Assembly: GCF_001113365.1 (NCBI RefSeq)
Contig: NZ_CKYA01000010.1
Location: 7,161 to 71,160, forward strand
Direction: 5' to 3'
Source: Streptococcus pneumoniae
GTDB lineage: Bacteria > Bacillota > Bacilli > Lactobacillales > Streptococcaceae
DNA length: 64,000 bases
Part shown: positions 25,315 through 34,055 of the stretch, piece after piece
How the letters are laid out: every line of letters begins with the position of its first letter
Position numbering within the stretch: the first letter of the stretch is position 1
Program-made: the position numbers and the translations under genes
Notes under the pieces: generated by a model
Databases searched by the model: none
What the model was told of the DNA's origin: nothing
What the model saw: the letters and a program-made list of their open reading frames with translations, nothing else

Positions 25315-26802
25315 TTACAGTACTTCATCTTCTTCATCAGCTAGTTCTTTGTCTTCCTCTTCCTCCTCATCTTCATTGTCATCAGTTTCTGAAAAGAAAT
25401 CCTCGTTCTCATCTTCCTCTAAATGTTCTAATTCTTTATTTTCTCTTTGTTTTATAACCTTGAAATAGTAACCTGCACCTAAAGCACCGACCACTACAAG
25501 AAAGACAATGAAATACATTCCCATATTGCTTTCTTCTTCCTTTTTAACAAGAGACACTTCCTCTTTTTTAGGCTCTTCTTTAATAATCTCTTGTTTGGGA
25601 ACTTCTTTCTTTTGAACCATATTTAACAAATCATCCTCAGATACTTCCGTTAACAATTGTACATTGTCGTTTTCTTTATCATGATTGATAATTAAATGGA
25701 ATGTTTTCCCGCTTTTAGTAGTAAAAGTTACAAATTGTCTTGCGTCAGCTGAAATAGCAGTTGCTTCCTTCTTATCTCTTTCATCACCATGGTGAATCGG
25801 ATAATCTTTATTTGCATTATCCTTATTTTCAGTAATAGTTCCTCGTGCTTTTGAGGGTGCAGATGGTATTCCTTTTGAGACTTTTTCACTAGTATTCCCT
25901 TCACTGATTGTTCTACTTCCTTGACTAGAAGAATGACTCGTATCGCTATCCTTATTAGGTGTACGAATCTCTTCTTTTTTTGCTTTTGATGTTTCTTCTT
26001 TATTTGAATCATCAACTGTAGTGGATGGTAAACTAGGAGATTCATTACTAGAAATCGTTTCTTGCCCATCTTGTATCAATTGTGGCAAGACTGCCTTTTC
26101 TTCACCTGCTTTATCAGTTAGTGATTGGCTCTTTTCTTGAAGCTCCTGCATCTGTTTCTTCAGTTTCTCAATCTCCTCATTAAGAGCTTGGTCTCCATCA
26201 GAAATAACCGCCTTTTCCATTCTCTTCTGAAGAGCTTGATTTTTTTCCTCTAATTCTTTGATTCGTTTCTTTTGTTCCTCATTTAATTGAGATTTATCTT
26301 TTAACTCTGCCTTTAGAGTATCAAGTGCTTTATTAAGTTCTTTAGATTCCTGATTTATTTTTTCAATATCATTTTTTTGTGAATCCCTTTGACTACTGTC
26401 TTCTTTTTCCTCCTTTTCAGTAGAATATTGACTAGTTGTTTTACTCTTTCTTACCTTCAATTCTATTTTGTCATGACCATCACCCTTTACCAAATAAGAC
26501 GAGAATGCCTCTACAAATTCCATCTCCTTTGAAATAGGTGGTAAATCTTTTTCTACAAGTTCTTGCCCTCTGTTTGCGGAAATGTTGTGTTCTTTATAGA
26601 CTGTACCATCTTCCCAAAGATAGTTGATACTGACATTTACTTTCTCTTTTGTTTCTAATTGAGTCCGCAAAGAAGGAAGTAGTCCGTCAGTCGCAAATAC
26701 AATTTGTTTTTGCATCAGTAAATACCCTGTTGCAGAAACTAGAATACCAGAACTGATAGCTAGTGTTAGCCATACTTTCTTATTAAATTTTTTAAATTTC
26801 AT
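25315..26802 (-). CDS. CD1107-family (DUF4366) membrane protein
   Basis: The 495-residue protein has an N-terminal signal or anchor helix (residues 10-30) and an external beta-rich segment. A long coiled coil follows (about 140-230), then a Ser/Thr/Lys-rich spacer. The conserved C-terminal domain has ARQFVTFTTKSGKTFHLIINHD (around 350-372). A transmembrane helix (MYFIVFLVVVGALGAGYYF) and a very acidic tail end the protein. The family is found only in Tn1549/Tn5252-like conjugative elements and probably belongs to the cell-envelope part of the transfer machine. Its start overlaps the end of the DUF4315 gene. Confidence 0.85.
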   Translation of the reverse strand: MKFKKFNKKVWLTLAISSGILVSATGYLLMQKQIVFATDGLLPSLRTQLETKEKVNVSINYLWEDGTVYKEHNISANRGQELVEKDLPPISKEMEFVEAFSSYLVKGDGHDKIELKVRKSKTTSQYSTEKEEKEDSSQRDSQKNDIEKINQESKELNKALDTLKAELKDKSQLNEEQKKRIKELEEKNQALQKRMEKAVISDGDQALNEEIEKLKKQMQELQEKSQSLTDKAGEEKAVLPQLIQDGQETISSNESPSLPSTTVDDSNKEETSKAKKEEIRTPNKDSDTSHSSSQGSRTISEGNTSEKVSKGIPSAPSKARGTITENKDNANKDYPIHHGDERDKKEATAISADARQFVTFTTKSGKTFHLIINHDKENDNVQLLTEVSEDDLLNMVQKKEVPKQEIIKEEPKKEEVSLVKKEEESNMGMYFIVFLVVVGALGAGYYFKVIKQRENKELEHLEEDENEDFFSETDDNEDEEEEEDKELADEEDEVL

Positions 26803-27010
26803 CTACAGTTTTCTCCTCTATTTTCTTTTCTTGACACATATTCACTAAATCCTCAATCGTAATATGATTTCTTCTACAAATAACGACGTATTCCTTATCT
26901 AGAAGTTCTTCTTTCTTGGAACATAAAATCTCTAAATCCTTATCAATTTGTTCCTTCTTTTCTAATAACTTTTTAATTTTTTGATTCACACGATGTAATT
27001 CTTTATTCAT
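26792..27010 (-). CDS. DUF4315-family small protein
   Basis: The 72-residue protein is mostly a charged coiled coil (NQKIKKLLEKKEQIDKDLE) followed by a short conserved segment, NHITIEDLVNMC. DUF4315 genes accompany CD1107 genes in this class of element, and here the two overlap by 11 bp. The role is unknown; a scaffold or regulator within the transfer operon is plausible. Confidence 0.8.
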   Translation of the reverse strand: MNKELHRVNQKIKKLLEKKEQIDKDLEILCSKKEELLDKEYVVICRRNHITIEDLVNMCQEKKIEEKTVDEI

Positions 27011-27022
27011 ATGTAACCTCCT

Positions 27023-29533
27023 TTACCTTTGAACATTTGGTGGAAATCCAAAACCGACAGGAGAAGACTGACAACACGTCGCAATCCAATTATCAAGGCT
27101 AGTCACTCTAATTTGTCCGATATTATCCATTACTTTACCATCTCCAATATAGATACCAACATGTCCATAAGTTCGACCTAACTCTCCACCAGTACTACAA
27201 CTTTCAACTGCTACAATCATTCCAACTTTTAACTTTGAACGATCACTCGTATAAGTAAAGTTACGATACATATCATTCGCATTTCCGCCTATAAAGCCAA
27301 TACCAGCGTTTTGATATACTTGTGTTACCCACATGGCACACCATCCTGGACCTGGAGAAGGTGTAATATAAGCTGCATTTACAATACTTTTTTGAATGGC
27401 ATCTGATGCCTCATACTCTTTTCCTCCACCTACTGCTCCAGAAACGCTACCTCCTCCCCTTCCTCCAAGCAAAGACTGATTACTAAATAATGCAGCCATA
27501 TTCCCTTGGGCTGAAAATAGAGATTGATAATGTTTTAAATTATCAGGGTAATTAGCGAAAACTTTATGGACAATGGTATCCATCTCTGTTTTATCTAGTG
27601 TCACAATAAGCTTCTTATACAGATATGCTTCTTTACTTTCGTTCCCTTGGCTGTCTGTAACCGTACGATAGCGAGTCTCAGTTTCCACTCGATAATTTAC
27701 TTTATACATCGTGTCAAATAACTCTTTCAATGGTGCTTTAATATCAGAAAGATTCTTGATTTCGCCATATCTTGAAGTAATATACGAAAGTAACTCATGC
27801 ACATTATGACCAATATCTCCATGTTTGTGGACAATATACTCATCATAACCTGGATAACGACTTTGAACATTTTCCAATTCATTATATAAATCAGTTTCTA
27901 ACTTGGAAAATATTAGATTGATCCCTTTTAAAATCTGCTCGCTCGACAAATAACTGGTCGCTAGAATACCACTGGTAGAGTTTGCTACTCCACTCATTGA
28001 AACACTAGTAAATTGAAACAGAATCATTCCAAAACTAAAAATCACTACTGTTGCAATCGCAATCCCTTTTGCTCGTTTACTAATAAATTGCTTTGTAAAG
28101 TTTATTCCCTCCAATAAACTTTTTTTGATTCTTTCTTTTAAGCTGTTGCTAAATGAATTTTTAATAGCTTCTTTCATCTGCTTCTTCTTTTGAAATTTCT
28201 TTCTTCTAGCAATTTTTTTAGAATCAATTAGCTTGTTTCTCTTGTCTACAATATTACGAATAGTAAATGGGATTTTTCTTCTAGATTTTTCTCTTACTAG
28301 ACTAGATAGACTTTCAAATCGTTTTTCTTTGTGTTTAGTCGCATACTTTTTAGCACCTTTGAGAAATGTGGAAGCTGTTCTCAATGTTTTTTCAGCAGCT
28401 TCTACCCCCTGATTTTCTTCACTACCATAAGATAAATACATCCCACCAGCACTAGCAACTTGTGTAGCACCGAGAAACCCAATAGCCTTTTTTTGATTTT
28501 TACGCTTACGAGATTTTCTATTTTTGCCTGCCTCTTGTTTAGTTGATTTTTCAAACACATTCTGAAACCCTGGTGATGTTTTTTGCGTTTTAACAACTTT
28601 AGTCTTAACATCCATAGTTTCTTTATTTGAATTTCTCTTACTAAAACTATTTATCTCATTGGTTCTGTTCGATAAGTTCCTTTGTTTTTCTTTTTGAATG
28701 TTTCTCTTTCGAATTTCTTTTTTATCTACTTGAGGTCTTTTATGAAAGTTTCTAATTTCCTCTTCAGGAAGTGAAACTGACTTAATAGGTTCAAATTCTC
28801 GATTCAGGGTTTGATTTTTATGTTTCTTCCGATAAAATTGTCTGTTGATTCGATGCCGTCGAATCCTCTTAAAATGATCATTCCCTTGAACATAAGAATT
28901 CCCTGTTATATTTTGTCTATAAATCTTTTCTTGAAAATGAGAAGTAGGTTTTCTTATTTCAGAATGATAGGTCTTATTCCTTTTCCTCTTAGATGAATGA
29001 ATTGAATATTCAACAGAAGGCAACCCTGTCTCAGTTTCTTTTATTTTAGTGAATCTCTTGTGTTGTTTACTTTGCTTTCTTTTAGAGAGTGGCATTGTTT
29101 GTCTATAACTCCAATGACGCACTGAATCACCTAAAGAATGATAGGTACTTGAATGATCTTGGTTTGAACGCTCCGATACTGCATTTGTTAAAGAAGCTAT
29201 TCTTTTCTTCTTATGCTCTCCACTATTTTCCTCAGTTTGAGCTGTCGCCTTGTCTATCCCATCTTTACCTTTATCTGGTGCTTCTAATTCTTTTTTAATC
29301 AGATAATTCCGTTTTCTATTCTTTCTAGAAGGACGTTCTACCCTACATGCAAGATTTTTATTATGGATCTTATCCTGAAAACGATAACCTACCTTCGCAA
29401 TTTTTTGACTGTAGTCATCAGAAATTTTTCTCCTATAAGATAAAACTTCACTTGTTGTACTATCCTTACTTAATGTCTGTTCATCTTTAGCTTTTATCCT
29501 TTCATTTAGACTACGTTTCCGTTTTTTTACCAT
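27023..29533 (-). CDS. conjugation cell-wall hydrolase-like protein with C-terminal CHAP/NlpC-like domain
   Basis: The 836-residue protein (CD1108-like) has a long, basic, disordered N-terminal half (about 400 residues rich in Lys, Arg and Asn). A transmembrane helix lies near residues 490-510 (GIAIATVVIFSFGMILF), with an external helical region after it. The C-terminal domain has the catalytic-type cysteine in PGWCAMWVTQVY and the histidine in YGHVGIYIGDG. This points to peptidoglycan cleavage so that the transfer channel can cross the wall. No lysozyme-like domain is seen, unlike two-domain relatives. The gene is 4 bp from virB4. Confidence 0.85.
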   Translation of the reverse strand: MVKKRKRSLNERIKAKDEQTLSKDSTTSEVLSYRRKISDDYSQKIAKVGYRFQDKIHNKNLACRVERPSRKNRKRNYLIKKELEAPDKGKDGIDKATAQTEENSGEHKKKRIASLTNAVSERSNQDHSSTYHSLGDSVRHWSYRQTMPLSKRKQSKQHKRFTKIKETETGLPSVEYSIHSSKRKRNKTYHSEIRKPTSHFQEKIYRQNITGNSYVQGNDHFKRIRRHRINRQFYRKKHKNQTLNREFEPIKSVSLPEEEIRNFHKRPQVDKKEIRKRNIQKEKQRNLSNRTNEINSFSKRNSNKETMDVKTKVVKTQKTSPGFQNVFEKSTKQEAGKNRKSRKRKNQKKAIGFLGATQVASAGGMYLSYGSEENQGVEAAEKTLRTASTFLKGAKKYATKHKEKRFESLSSLVREKSRRKIPFTIRNIVDKRNKLIDSKKIARRKKFQKKKQMKEAIKNSFSNSLKERIKKSLLEGINFTKQFISKRAKGIAIATVVIFSFGMILFQFTSVSMSGVANSTSGILATSYLSSEQILKGINLIFSKLETDLYNELENVQSRYPGYDEYIVHKHGDIGHNVHELLSYITSRYGEIKNLSDIKAPLKELFDTMYKVNYRVETETRYRTVTDSQGNESKEAYLYKKLIVTLDKTEMDTIVHKVFANYPDNLKHYQSLFSAQGNMAALFSNQSLLGGRGGGSVSGAVGGGKEYEASDAIQKSIVNAAYITPSPGPGWCAMWVTQVYQNAGIGFIGGNANDMYRNFTYTSDRSKLKVGMIVAVESCSTGGELGRTYGHVGIYIGDGKVMDNIGQIRVTSLDNWIATCCQSSPVGFGFPPNVQR

Positions 29534-29536
29534 AGG

Positions 29537-31972
29537 TTACAACCTCATTTCTTCTGGTTTCGTAGTCATCTTTTGATAAAGAATCGTGTCTTTCGGGAAA
29601 TTATCCACAAAGGGAACAATAGTATTTCCAAAAAAGACTAATCCTTCTCCAGCCTTTGAATTGGTTACAAATTTTTCTTGATCTTTGGAAATCTTCAGTT
29701 TACTCACTAGATATTCTCTATCTCCTGTTGCTTGATTTAACATAAGAATAAAATCGGTATTATCAAAAATATTCTCAATTTCCTTACTAGCAAGAAGATC
29801 TTTCACATTTTGGGTAATACCTGTTGGAATACCTCCCCACTTTCTAAATCTTTTCCATATTTCCACAGAATATTGAGAAGTCTGTTCATCCTTTAATAAC
29901 AAATGAAACTCATCAATATAATAGCGTGTACTTTTTCCACTATTTCGATTCTGAGAGACCTTATTCCATACTTGATCTTGTATGACAAGCATCCCAATTT
30001 TCTTTAGCTGGGTTCCTAATTCTTTAATATCAAAGCACAAAAGTTGTTTATTTAAGTCAATATTTGACTGATGGTTAAAGACATTGAGTGATCCAGAGAC
30101 GTAGATTTCCATTTCAGTGGCTAGTTTTTTCCCAACTTTTTCTTCTTGTCCTTTTAATATGTCATATAAATCTTGTAAGATTGGCATATTTTCAGGAATT
30201 GGATTACTAAAATATTCTTCATAGATTTTGGGTAAACATCTATCAATAACTGATTTTTCTTCCGCAGTTAATCCACTACCTCCTACAACTAGTTCCAACA
30301 TCGACATGATGAAATTCGCTTTATCTTTAAGTGGAGCATCGCCATCACCATAGTTCATATTGATATCTAAAGGATTCAGGTAGTCCTGACTTTTCGCACT
30401 AACTTTAATCACTTCTCCTTTAAATTGCTTTACTAGATTCCCATATTCTCCTTCAGGATCACAAATAATAATGTCATCATCTGTAGTCAAAATAGCATTT
30501 GCCATCTCTCGCTTAGCTGAAAAAGATTTCCCAGATCCTGGAGTCCCAAGAATAAGACCATTCGGATTCTTTAACATTTTTCTATCAGCCATGATAAGAT
30601 TATGACTTAAAGCATTTAACCCATAATAAAGACTATTTTCGGAATTAATAAATAACTCTTCAGTTGTAAAGGGTAAAAACACGGCAGTTGAAGAAGAAGT
30701 TAAGCAGCGATTGATTTCAATTTTATTTACCCCCAATGGAAGGACACTGATAAATCCTTGTTCCTGACTATGATCTAATCGTTTAATCTTACAGTTATGC
30801 TTACTAGCAATTGATGATATTTGAGATAAAGTAGCGTCCAATTTTTGTAAACTTTTTGCAAAATTCATAAAGATAATCGTCACTACAAACATACGCTCAT
30901 CACGAGTTTGAAGATCTTTTAGCAACATTTTAATATTATCTCCATAAGTAATTAAGTCACTAGGCAAAATATCCATATCGTAGCCACTACGGACAGCTTT
31001 TTTATTCTCCTCAATTTTCATCCTATCAATATCAGTATTTTTTCGTTTCACCATTTTAATAGCTTCCGTCTGCTCAATTGCTTTAATATGAAAAGAAATA
31101 TTGATATTATCGTCAATATCCAAAAACTCTGCAAGCATACGGTCTGATAATTCACTAGCTAAAATTTGAATATGGCTCACAGCACCTATATAGGTTCCAA
31201 ACTTAAAATACCTACTAGGAATAAAATTAAAAGAATCTGGCGCAATCACGCTTTTCGTACTTTCTCTTGGTTTTAAATCTTTGTAAGAGAAAGAAAAAAA
31301 CTTATCAGGATTTAAAATATCATGTAAAACTTTCAAACGTTCAATCCCTGTCAATGATTCTGCTCTTACCCCCATGCTTTTAAGGTTCGATAATAAATCA
31401 ATTTCTATCCTTTCCAGTCTAGTTCTTGCTTGCTCAACATTCGTTGCTTCAATCCCAAAAGTGATATACTTTGATTTCTTTAAACCGTTGTTTCCTTTTG
31501 CAAGTTGATTTTTGAGCATATCTCGAAATTCTAAACGAATATCATCGTAACCATCGTTTTTATCTGGTATTTGAATGGCAGCCTTTAACTCAGTATTTCT
31601 CCCAATCTGATTAACATATGAAAATTCAATTGTTACAGTAGGGTCAAATGAATTGAGTACATTCGCAAATTGATTAAAAATCAAATCTTTATCTTCTTCT
31701 AATGCTAGTTGATAATTGATATCTTGAAATGAAATACATTTATTGAAATGAGTTTTATCTAGCTGACAAATACCACTTTTTAACATTCTCAAATATGGTA
31801 TAGTATCCTCCACGGTATAACGTTTCGGTTCTTTCTTAAAAATCATATCAATTACAGAATTTTTATCTGTTGCAGAGAGTCTTTTTTCCTTTCTTAACTC
31901 ACGTTTATTTTCTCTTAAGATTCTCTGACTTTCTAGTAGTTGTAATTCTTGTGTTTTTCTTTTGTTTTTCAA
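29537..31972 (-). CDS. virB4: VirB4-like conjugation ATPase
   Basis: The 811-residue protein is the motor ATPase of the type IV secretion channel. The N-terminal domain (to about 440) precedes an ATPase domain with Walker A GTPGSGKSFSAKREM, Walker B IIICDPEGEYGN, and the downstream RYYIDEFHLLL and GITQNVKDLL motifs. The length matches CD1110-type VirB4 proteins. It overlaps the PrgI gene by 68 bp, in keeping with strong translational coupling. Confidence 0.93.
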   Translation of the reverse strand: MKNKRKTQELQLLESQRILRENKRELRKEKRLSATDKNSVIDMIFKKEPKRYTVEDTIPYLRMLKSGICQLDKTHFNKCISFQDINYQLALEEDKDLIFNQFANVLNSFDPTVTIEFSYVNQIGRNTELKAAIQIPDKNDGYDDIRLEFRDMLKNQLAKGNNGLKKSKYITFGIEATNVEQARTRLERIEIDLLSNLKSMGVRAESLTGIERLKVLHDILNPDKFFSFSYKDLKPRESTKSVIAPDSFNFIPSRYFKFGTYIGAVSHIQILASELSDRMLAEFLDIDDNINISFHIKAIEQTEAIKMVKRKNTDIDRMKIEENKKAVRSGYDMDILPSDLITYGDNIKMLLKDLQTRDERMFVVTIIFMNFAKSLQKLDATLSQISSIASKHNCKIKRLDHSQEQGFISVLPLGVNKIEINRCLTSSSTAVFLPFTTEELFINSENSLYYGLNALSHNLIMADRKMLKNPNGLILGTPGSGKSFSAKREMANAILTTDDDIIICDPEGEYGNLVKQFKGEVIKVSAKSQDYLNPLDINMNYGDGDAPLKDKANFIMSMLELVVGGSGLTAEEKSVIDRCLPKIYEEYFSNPIPENMPILQDLYDILKGQEEKVGKKLATEMEIYVSGSLNVFNHQSNIDLNKQLLCFDIKELGTQLKKIGMLVIQDQVWNKVSQNRNSGKSTRYYIDEFHLLLKDEQTSQYSVEIWKRFRKWGGIPTGITQNVKDLLASKEIENIFDNTDFILMLNQATGDREYLVSKLKISKDQEKFVTNSKAGEGLVFFGNTIVPFVDNFPKDTILYQKMTTKPEEMRL

Positions 31973-32273
31973 GATATACCTCCTTTCTCACTCTGATAGG
32001 TGGTTGATAAAATTTATGAAGGTAAATGTATTTAAAGTATTTCTCAAAATATAAACCATCCTTTTCAAATAAAGTAATAAAAAAGATAGGTAAAGTCGAA
32101 ATGATGAGAAATAAAATAGCGACATCATTTGGAAGAAATTTCCTGATAAATAGATAAATTGGAACTCCTACAAATCCAGCACATGTGAAACCAATCAGCT
32201 GTCGTCTAGTGAGGTTAAATGCTACCTTTGTTTTTACTTTTTTTAAATCCTTTGGTATCGGTACATATCCCAT
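31905..32273 (-). CDS. PrgI-family conjugation membrane protein
   Basis: The frame could open at 32342, but the conserved family start is MGYVPIPKDLKKVKTKVAFNLTRRQ, so I place it at 32273, just after the stop of the 38-residue gene. The resulting 122-residue protein has two membrane helices (residues 27-43 and 50-69) and a basic tail. PrgI/VirB3-like proteins link the VirB4 ATPase with the membrane channel. The 3' end overlaps virB4 in another frame. Confidence 0.88.
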   Translation of the reverse strand: MGYVPIPKDLKKVKTKVAFNLTRRQLIGFTCAGFVGVPIYLFIRKFLPNDVAILFLIISTLPIFFITLFEKDGLYFEKYFKYIYLHKFYQPPIRVRKEVYLEKQKKNTRITTTRKSENLKRK

Positions 32274-32274
32274 T

Positions 32275-32391
32275 TCATCCCTCCAATCTACTTTTCTTAC
32301 ACTTTTTCGACCAGTTATAAATTGAGTAACCAATAACTCCAATTCCTACTAACAAAATAGAAATAGGAAAAATACTTCTATTATCTCTCAT
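32275..32391 (-). CDS. 38-residue single-pass membrane protein
   Basis: A short frame with an excellent ribosome binding site (AAGGAGGAGAAGAA before ATG) encodes MRDNRSIFPIS, then a hydrophobic helix ILLVGIGVIGYSIY and a basic tail. The stop lies one base before the PrgI start codon. The position between virB6-like and prgI-like genes, the tight junctions and the membrane helix support a real gene. It may be a small channel subunit. I do not recognise a named family. Confidence 0.7.
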   Translation of the reverse strand: MRDNRSIFPISILLVGIGVIGYSIYNWSKKCKKSRLEG

Positions 32392-32403
32392 TTCTTCTCC
32401 TCC

Positions 32404-33267
32404 TTAATGAGCATTTAAAATACTTTTCGCCAAAGTACCACTCTTTAACATCATTAGACCTAATAAAATTGCATAGCCTAAAACCATAAAAATGCTTGCA
32501 TGAATATCTGTTATCTTAATTGTTTTAACCAATACTGAATAGATTCCCAAGCAAATCATTAAAAACAAACCTTGTAATCCAATTGCAAATAAACCTTTGA
32601 TATAATTCGTCCCTATCTGTCCCCATTCCTTGTTTCCCATTGTCGCAAATGGAATTGCTGAAACAGAACAGTAGACATAAATTTCAAACATCCTTCCATA
32701 GACTACTAACATAATGATGATAGACATCACTTGTATTGCTACTTTTACCAACGATGTCTCTAAAAGTATCATCACTAGTTCACCAAGTTCTTTACTTTTT
32801 AGTCCGTCTACCATACTAACTATCTGATCAGATGAAACAGTGGCAGAGGTATTAATAACCCCTGCCGCCTGATTCACTAAATGCTGGGCGACATCAAAAA
32901 CTGCCATAGAAAAAGTAAAAGCATGTGATGCTAACCAAACTGCTACCCACATTTTGATAATATATTTGAAAAACTCAAAGGTGTCTGTATCGTGCATATT
33001 ATTTCTTTGCATAACCATATTTATAAGTTCAATGCATAACACCGCAGTTATAATAAGACCTGCAATCGGAATAATCACATTATCATTAATATTTTTTATG
33101 AAACTAAACACATCTGAGTTCCAACCCATCGGTGTCTTCCCTACATCTTTGGCAATACTACCAACTTGGTCATTGATATCAATAAACATTGAATTAAGGT
33201 TTGCTTGGATACCTTCGAGGAGAAGTTTCTGAAAGAACTCTTTTATCTTATCGAAAATTCCAAACAT
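32404..33267 (-). CDS. VirB6/TrbL-like conjugation membrane protein
   Basis: The 287-residue protein has an amphipathic N-terminal segment and five or six hydrophobic helices (for example VIIPIAGLIITAVLCIELI, VAIQVMSIIIMLVVYG and ASIFMVLGYAILLGLMML). The layout fits the polytopic inner-membrane channel protein of Gram-positive type IV secretion systems. It lies between the Maff2 gene and the 38-residue gene and ends 13 bp before the latter. Confidence 0.82.
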   Translation of the reverse strand: MFGIFDKIKEFFQKLLLEGIQANLNSMFIDINDQVGSIAKDVGKTPMGWNSDVFSFIKNINDNVIIPIAGLIITAVLCIELINMVMQRNNMHDTDTFEFFKYIIKMWVAVWLASHAFTFSMAVFDVAQHLVNQAAGVINTSATVSSDQIVSMVDGLKSKELGELVMILLETSLVKVAIQVMSIIIMLVVYGRMFEIYVYCSVSAIPFATMGNKEWGQIGTNYIKGLFAIGLQGLFLMICLGIYSVLVKTIKITDIHASIFMVLGYAILLGLMMLKSGTLAKSILNAH

Positions 33268-33279
33268 TCTATTTCCCCC

Positions 33280-33495
33280 TTACTTCAACAAATTTCCAAG
33301 TAATGGAATTAGTTTTAGTCCAATCAAGACAATACCTCCTCCTGCCATCAGTTGTTTGATTCCTTGTGATTTTGCGCCAGGGTTATCGTTCCCATAACCT
33401 TCCATCAAGTTAATGACACCCCATGCTCCAAGTCCGGCACCAACTGCCATTACCAATATTTTTAAGACATTTACTGCTTGTGCGAAAAACTCCAT
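33280..33495 (-). CDS. Maff2-family / VirB2-like small membrane protein
   Basis: The 71-residue protein has two hydrophobic helices (VNVLKILVMAVGAGLGAWGVINL and GGGIVLIGLKLIPLLGNLL) separated by a conserved polar loop with NDNPGAKSQGIKQLM. This is the Maff2 pattern of Tn1549-like elements. It resembles VirB2 pilin-like subunits in size and topology. It is 3 bp downstream of the small SSB gene. Confidence 0.88.
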   Translation of the reverse strand: MEFFAQAVNVLKILVMAVGAGLGAWGVINLMEGYGNDNPGAKSQGIKQLMAGGGIVLIGLKLIPLLGNLLK

Positions 33496-33498
33496 CTT

Positions 33499-33810
33499 CT
33501 ATTCCTCCTCGGATTCTTCTTTTGATTCTATCTTATTAAATGATTTGACAATAAAATTTCTATAAGTTTTGTCATCTTTCACTCTCTGATTGAAATACCC
33601 AAATACATGAACAAAATCATCCTTTGATAATTTCATTACCTCAGTAACTTTATCCCCGTACACTGCACAATGAATGTATTCTTTTCCTTTTCCGTATCTT
33701 TTTACGAGCGTAAAATTTGCGACACTGACTTCTTCTGTATCTCTCATAAAAGTAGTCTTAACTGGTGCTTCTATCAGATTGGCATTAATATTTATCATTT
33801 CTTTATCCAC
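33499..33810 (-). CDS. short single-stranded DNA-binding protein
   Basis: The 103-residue protein is an OB-fold SSB (NINANLIEAPVKTTF, ANFTLVKRYG, YIHCAVYGDKVTEV, DFVHVFGYFNQR) without the long acidic tail of housekeeping SSBs. The start is GTG, placed by GGAGGT seven bases upstream. An intrinsic terminator (33826-33857) lies immediately before this ribosome binding site. It is the second SSB-like protein of the element. Confidence 0.85.
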   Translation of the reverse strand: MDKEMININANLIEAPVKTTFMRDTEEVSVANFTLVKRYGKGKEYIHCAVYGDKVTEVMKLSKDDFVHVFGYFNQRVKDDKTYRNFIVKSFNKIESKEESEEE

Positions 33811-33825
33811 TGTTATACCTCCAAT

Positions 33826-33857
33826 AAAAAATGCGATTGAAGAATTATTTCAATCGC
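33826..33857 (-). terminator. intrinsic terminator before the small SSB gene
   Basis: On the minus strand GCGATTGA and TCAATCGC form an 8-bp stem with a 9-nt loop, followed by six T residues. Confidence 0.85.
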
Positions 33858-33931
33858 TGCGTTCATATATTTTTTCTATTATCTTGTAGGGCTTTTATTT
33901 CTTATCATATATTCATATTCTCCTCAAAAAT

Positions 33932-33970
33932 AAAAAGGACGACAGAATATCAATCTTCCATCGTCTTTTT
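33932..33970. terminator. terminator after virD4
   Basis: A stem of about 10 bp with one bulge (AAAAAGgACGA/TCGTCTTTTT) has A and T runs on both sides. It is the first of two hairpins in the 245-bp gap between virD4 and the small SSB gene. A frame of nine codons (MIRNKSPTR) lies between the two hairpins. Confidence 0.8.
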
Positions 33971-34055
33971 AGGTTCTATTTGACATAAAAATCTTAATCT
34001 AACTTATTTTTTTAGATTATCAAATATCACTTTTAATAAATATCTATATCTTGCA

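Noticed and set aside
25728..26069. 113-codon frame nested within the CD1107-like gene on the same strand
   Set aside because: The product is a low-complexity mixture of Lys, Ile, Leu and Gln, as expected from a shifted frame of a Lys/Glu/Ser-rich spacer. Unlike the nested gene at 20453, it has no matching ribosome binding site that I could see.
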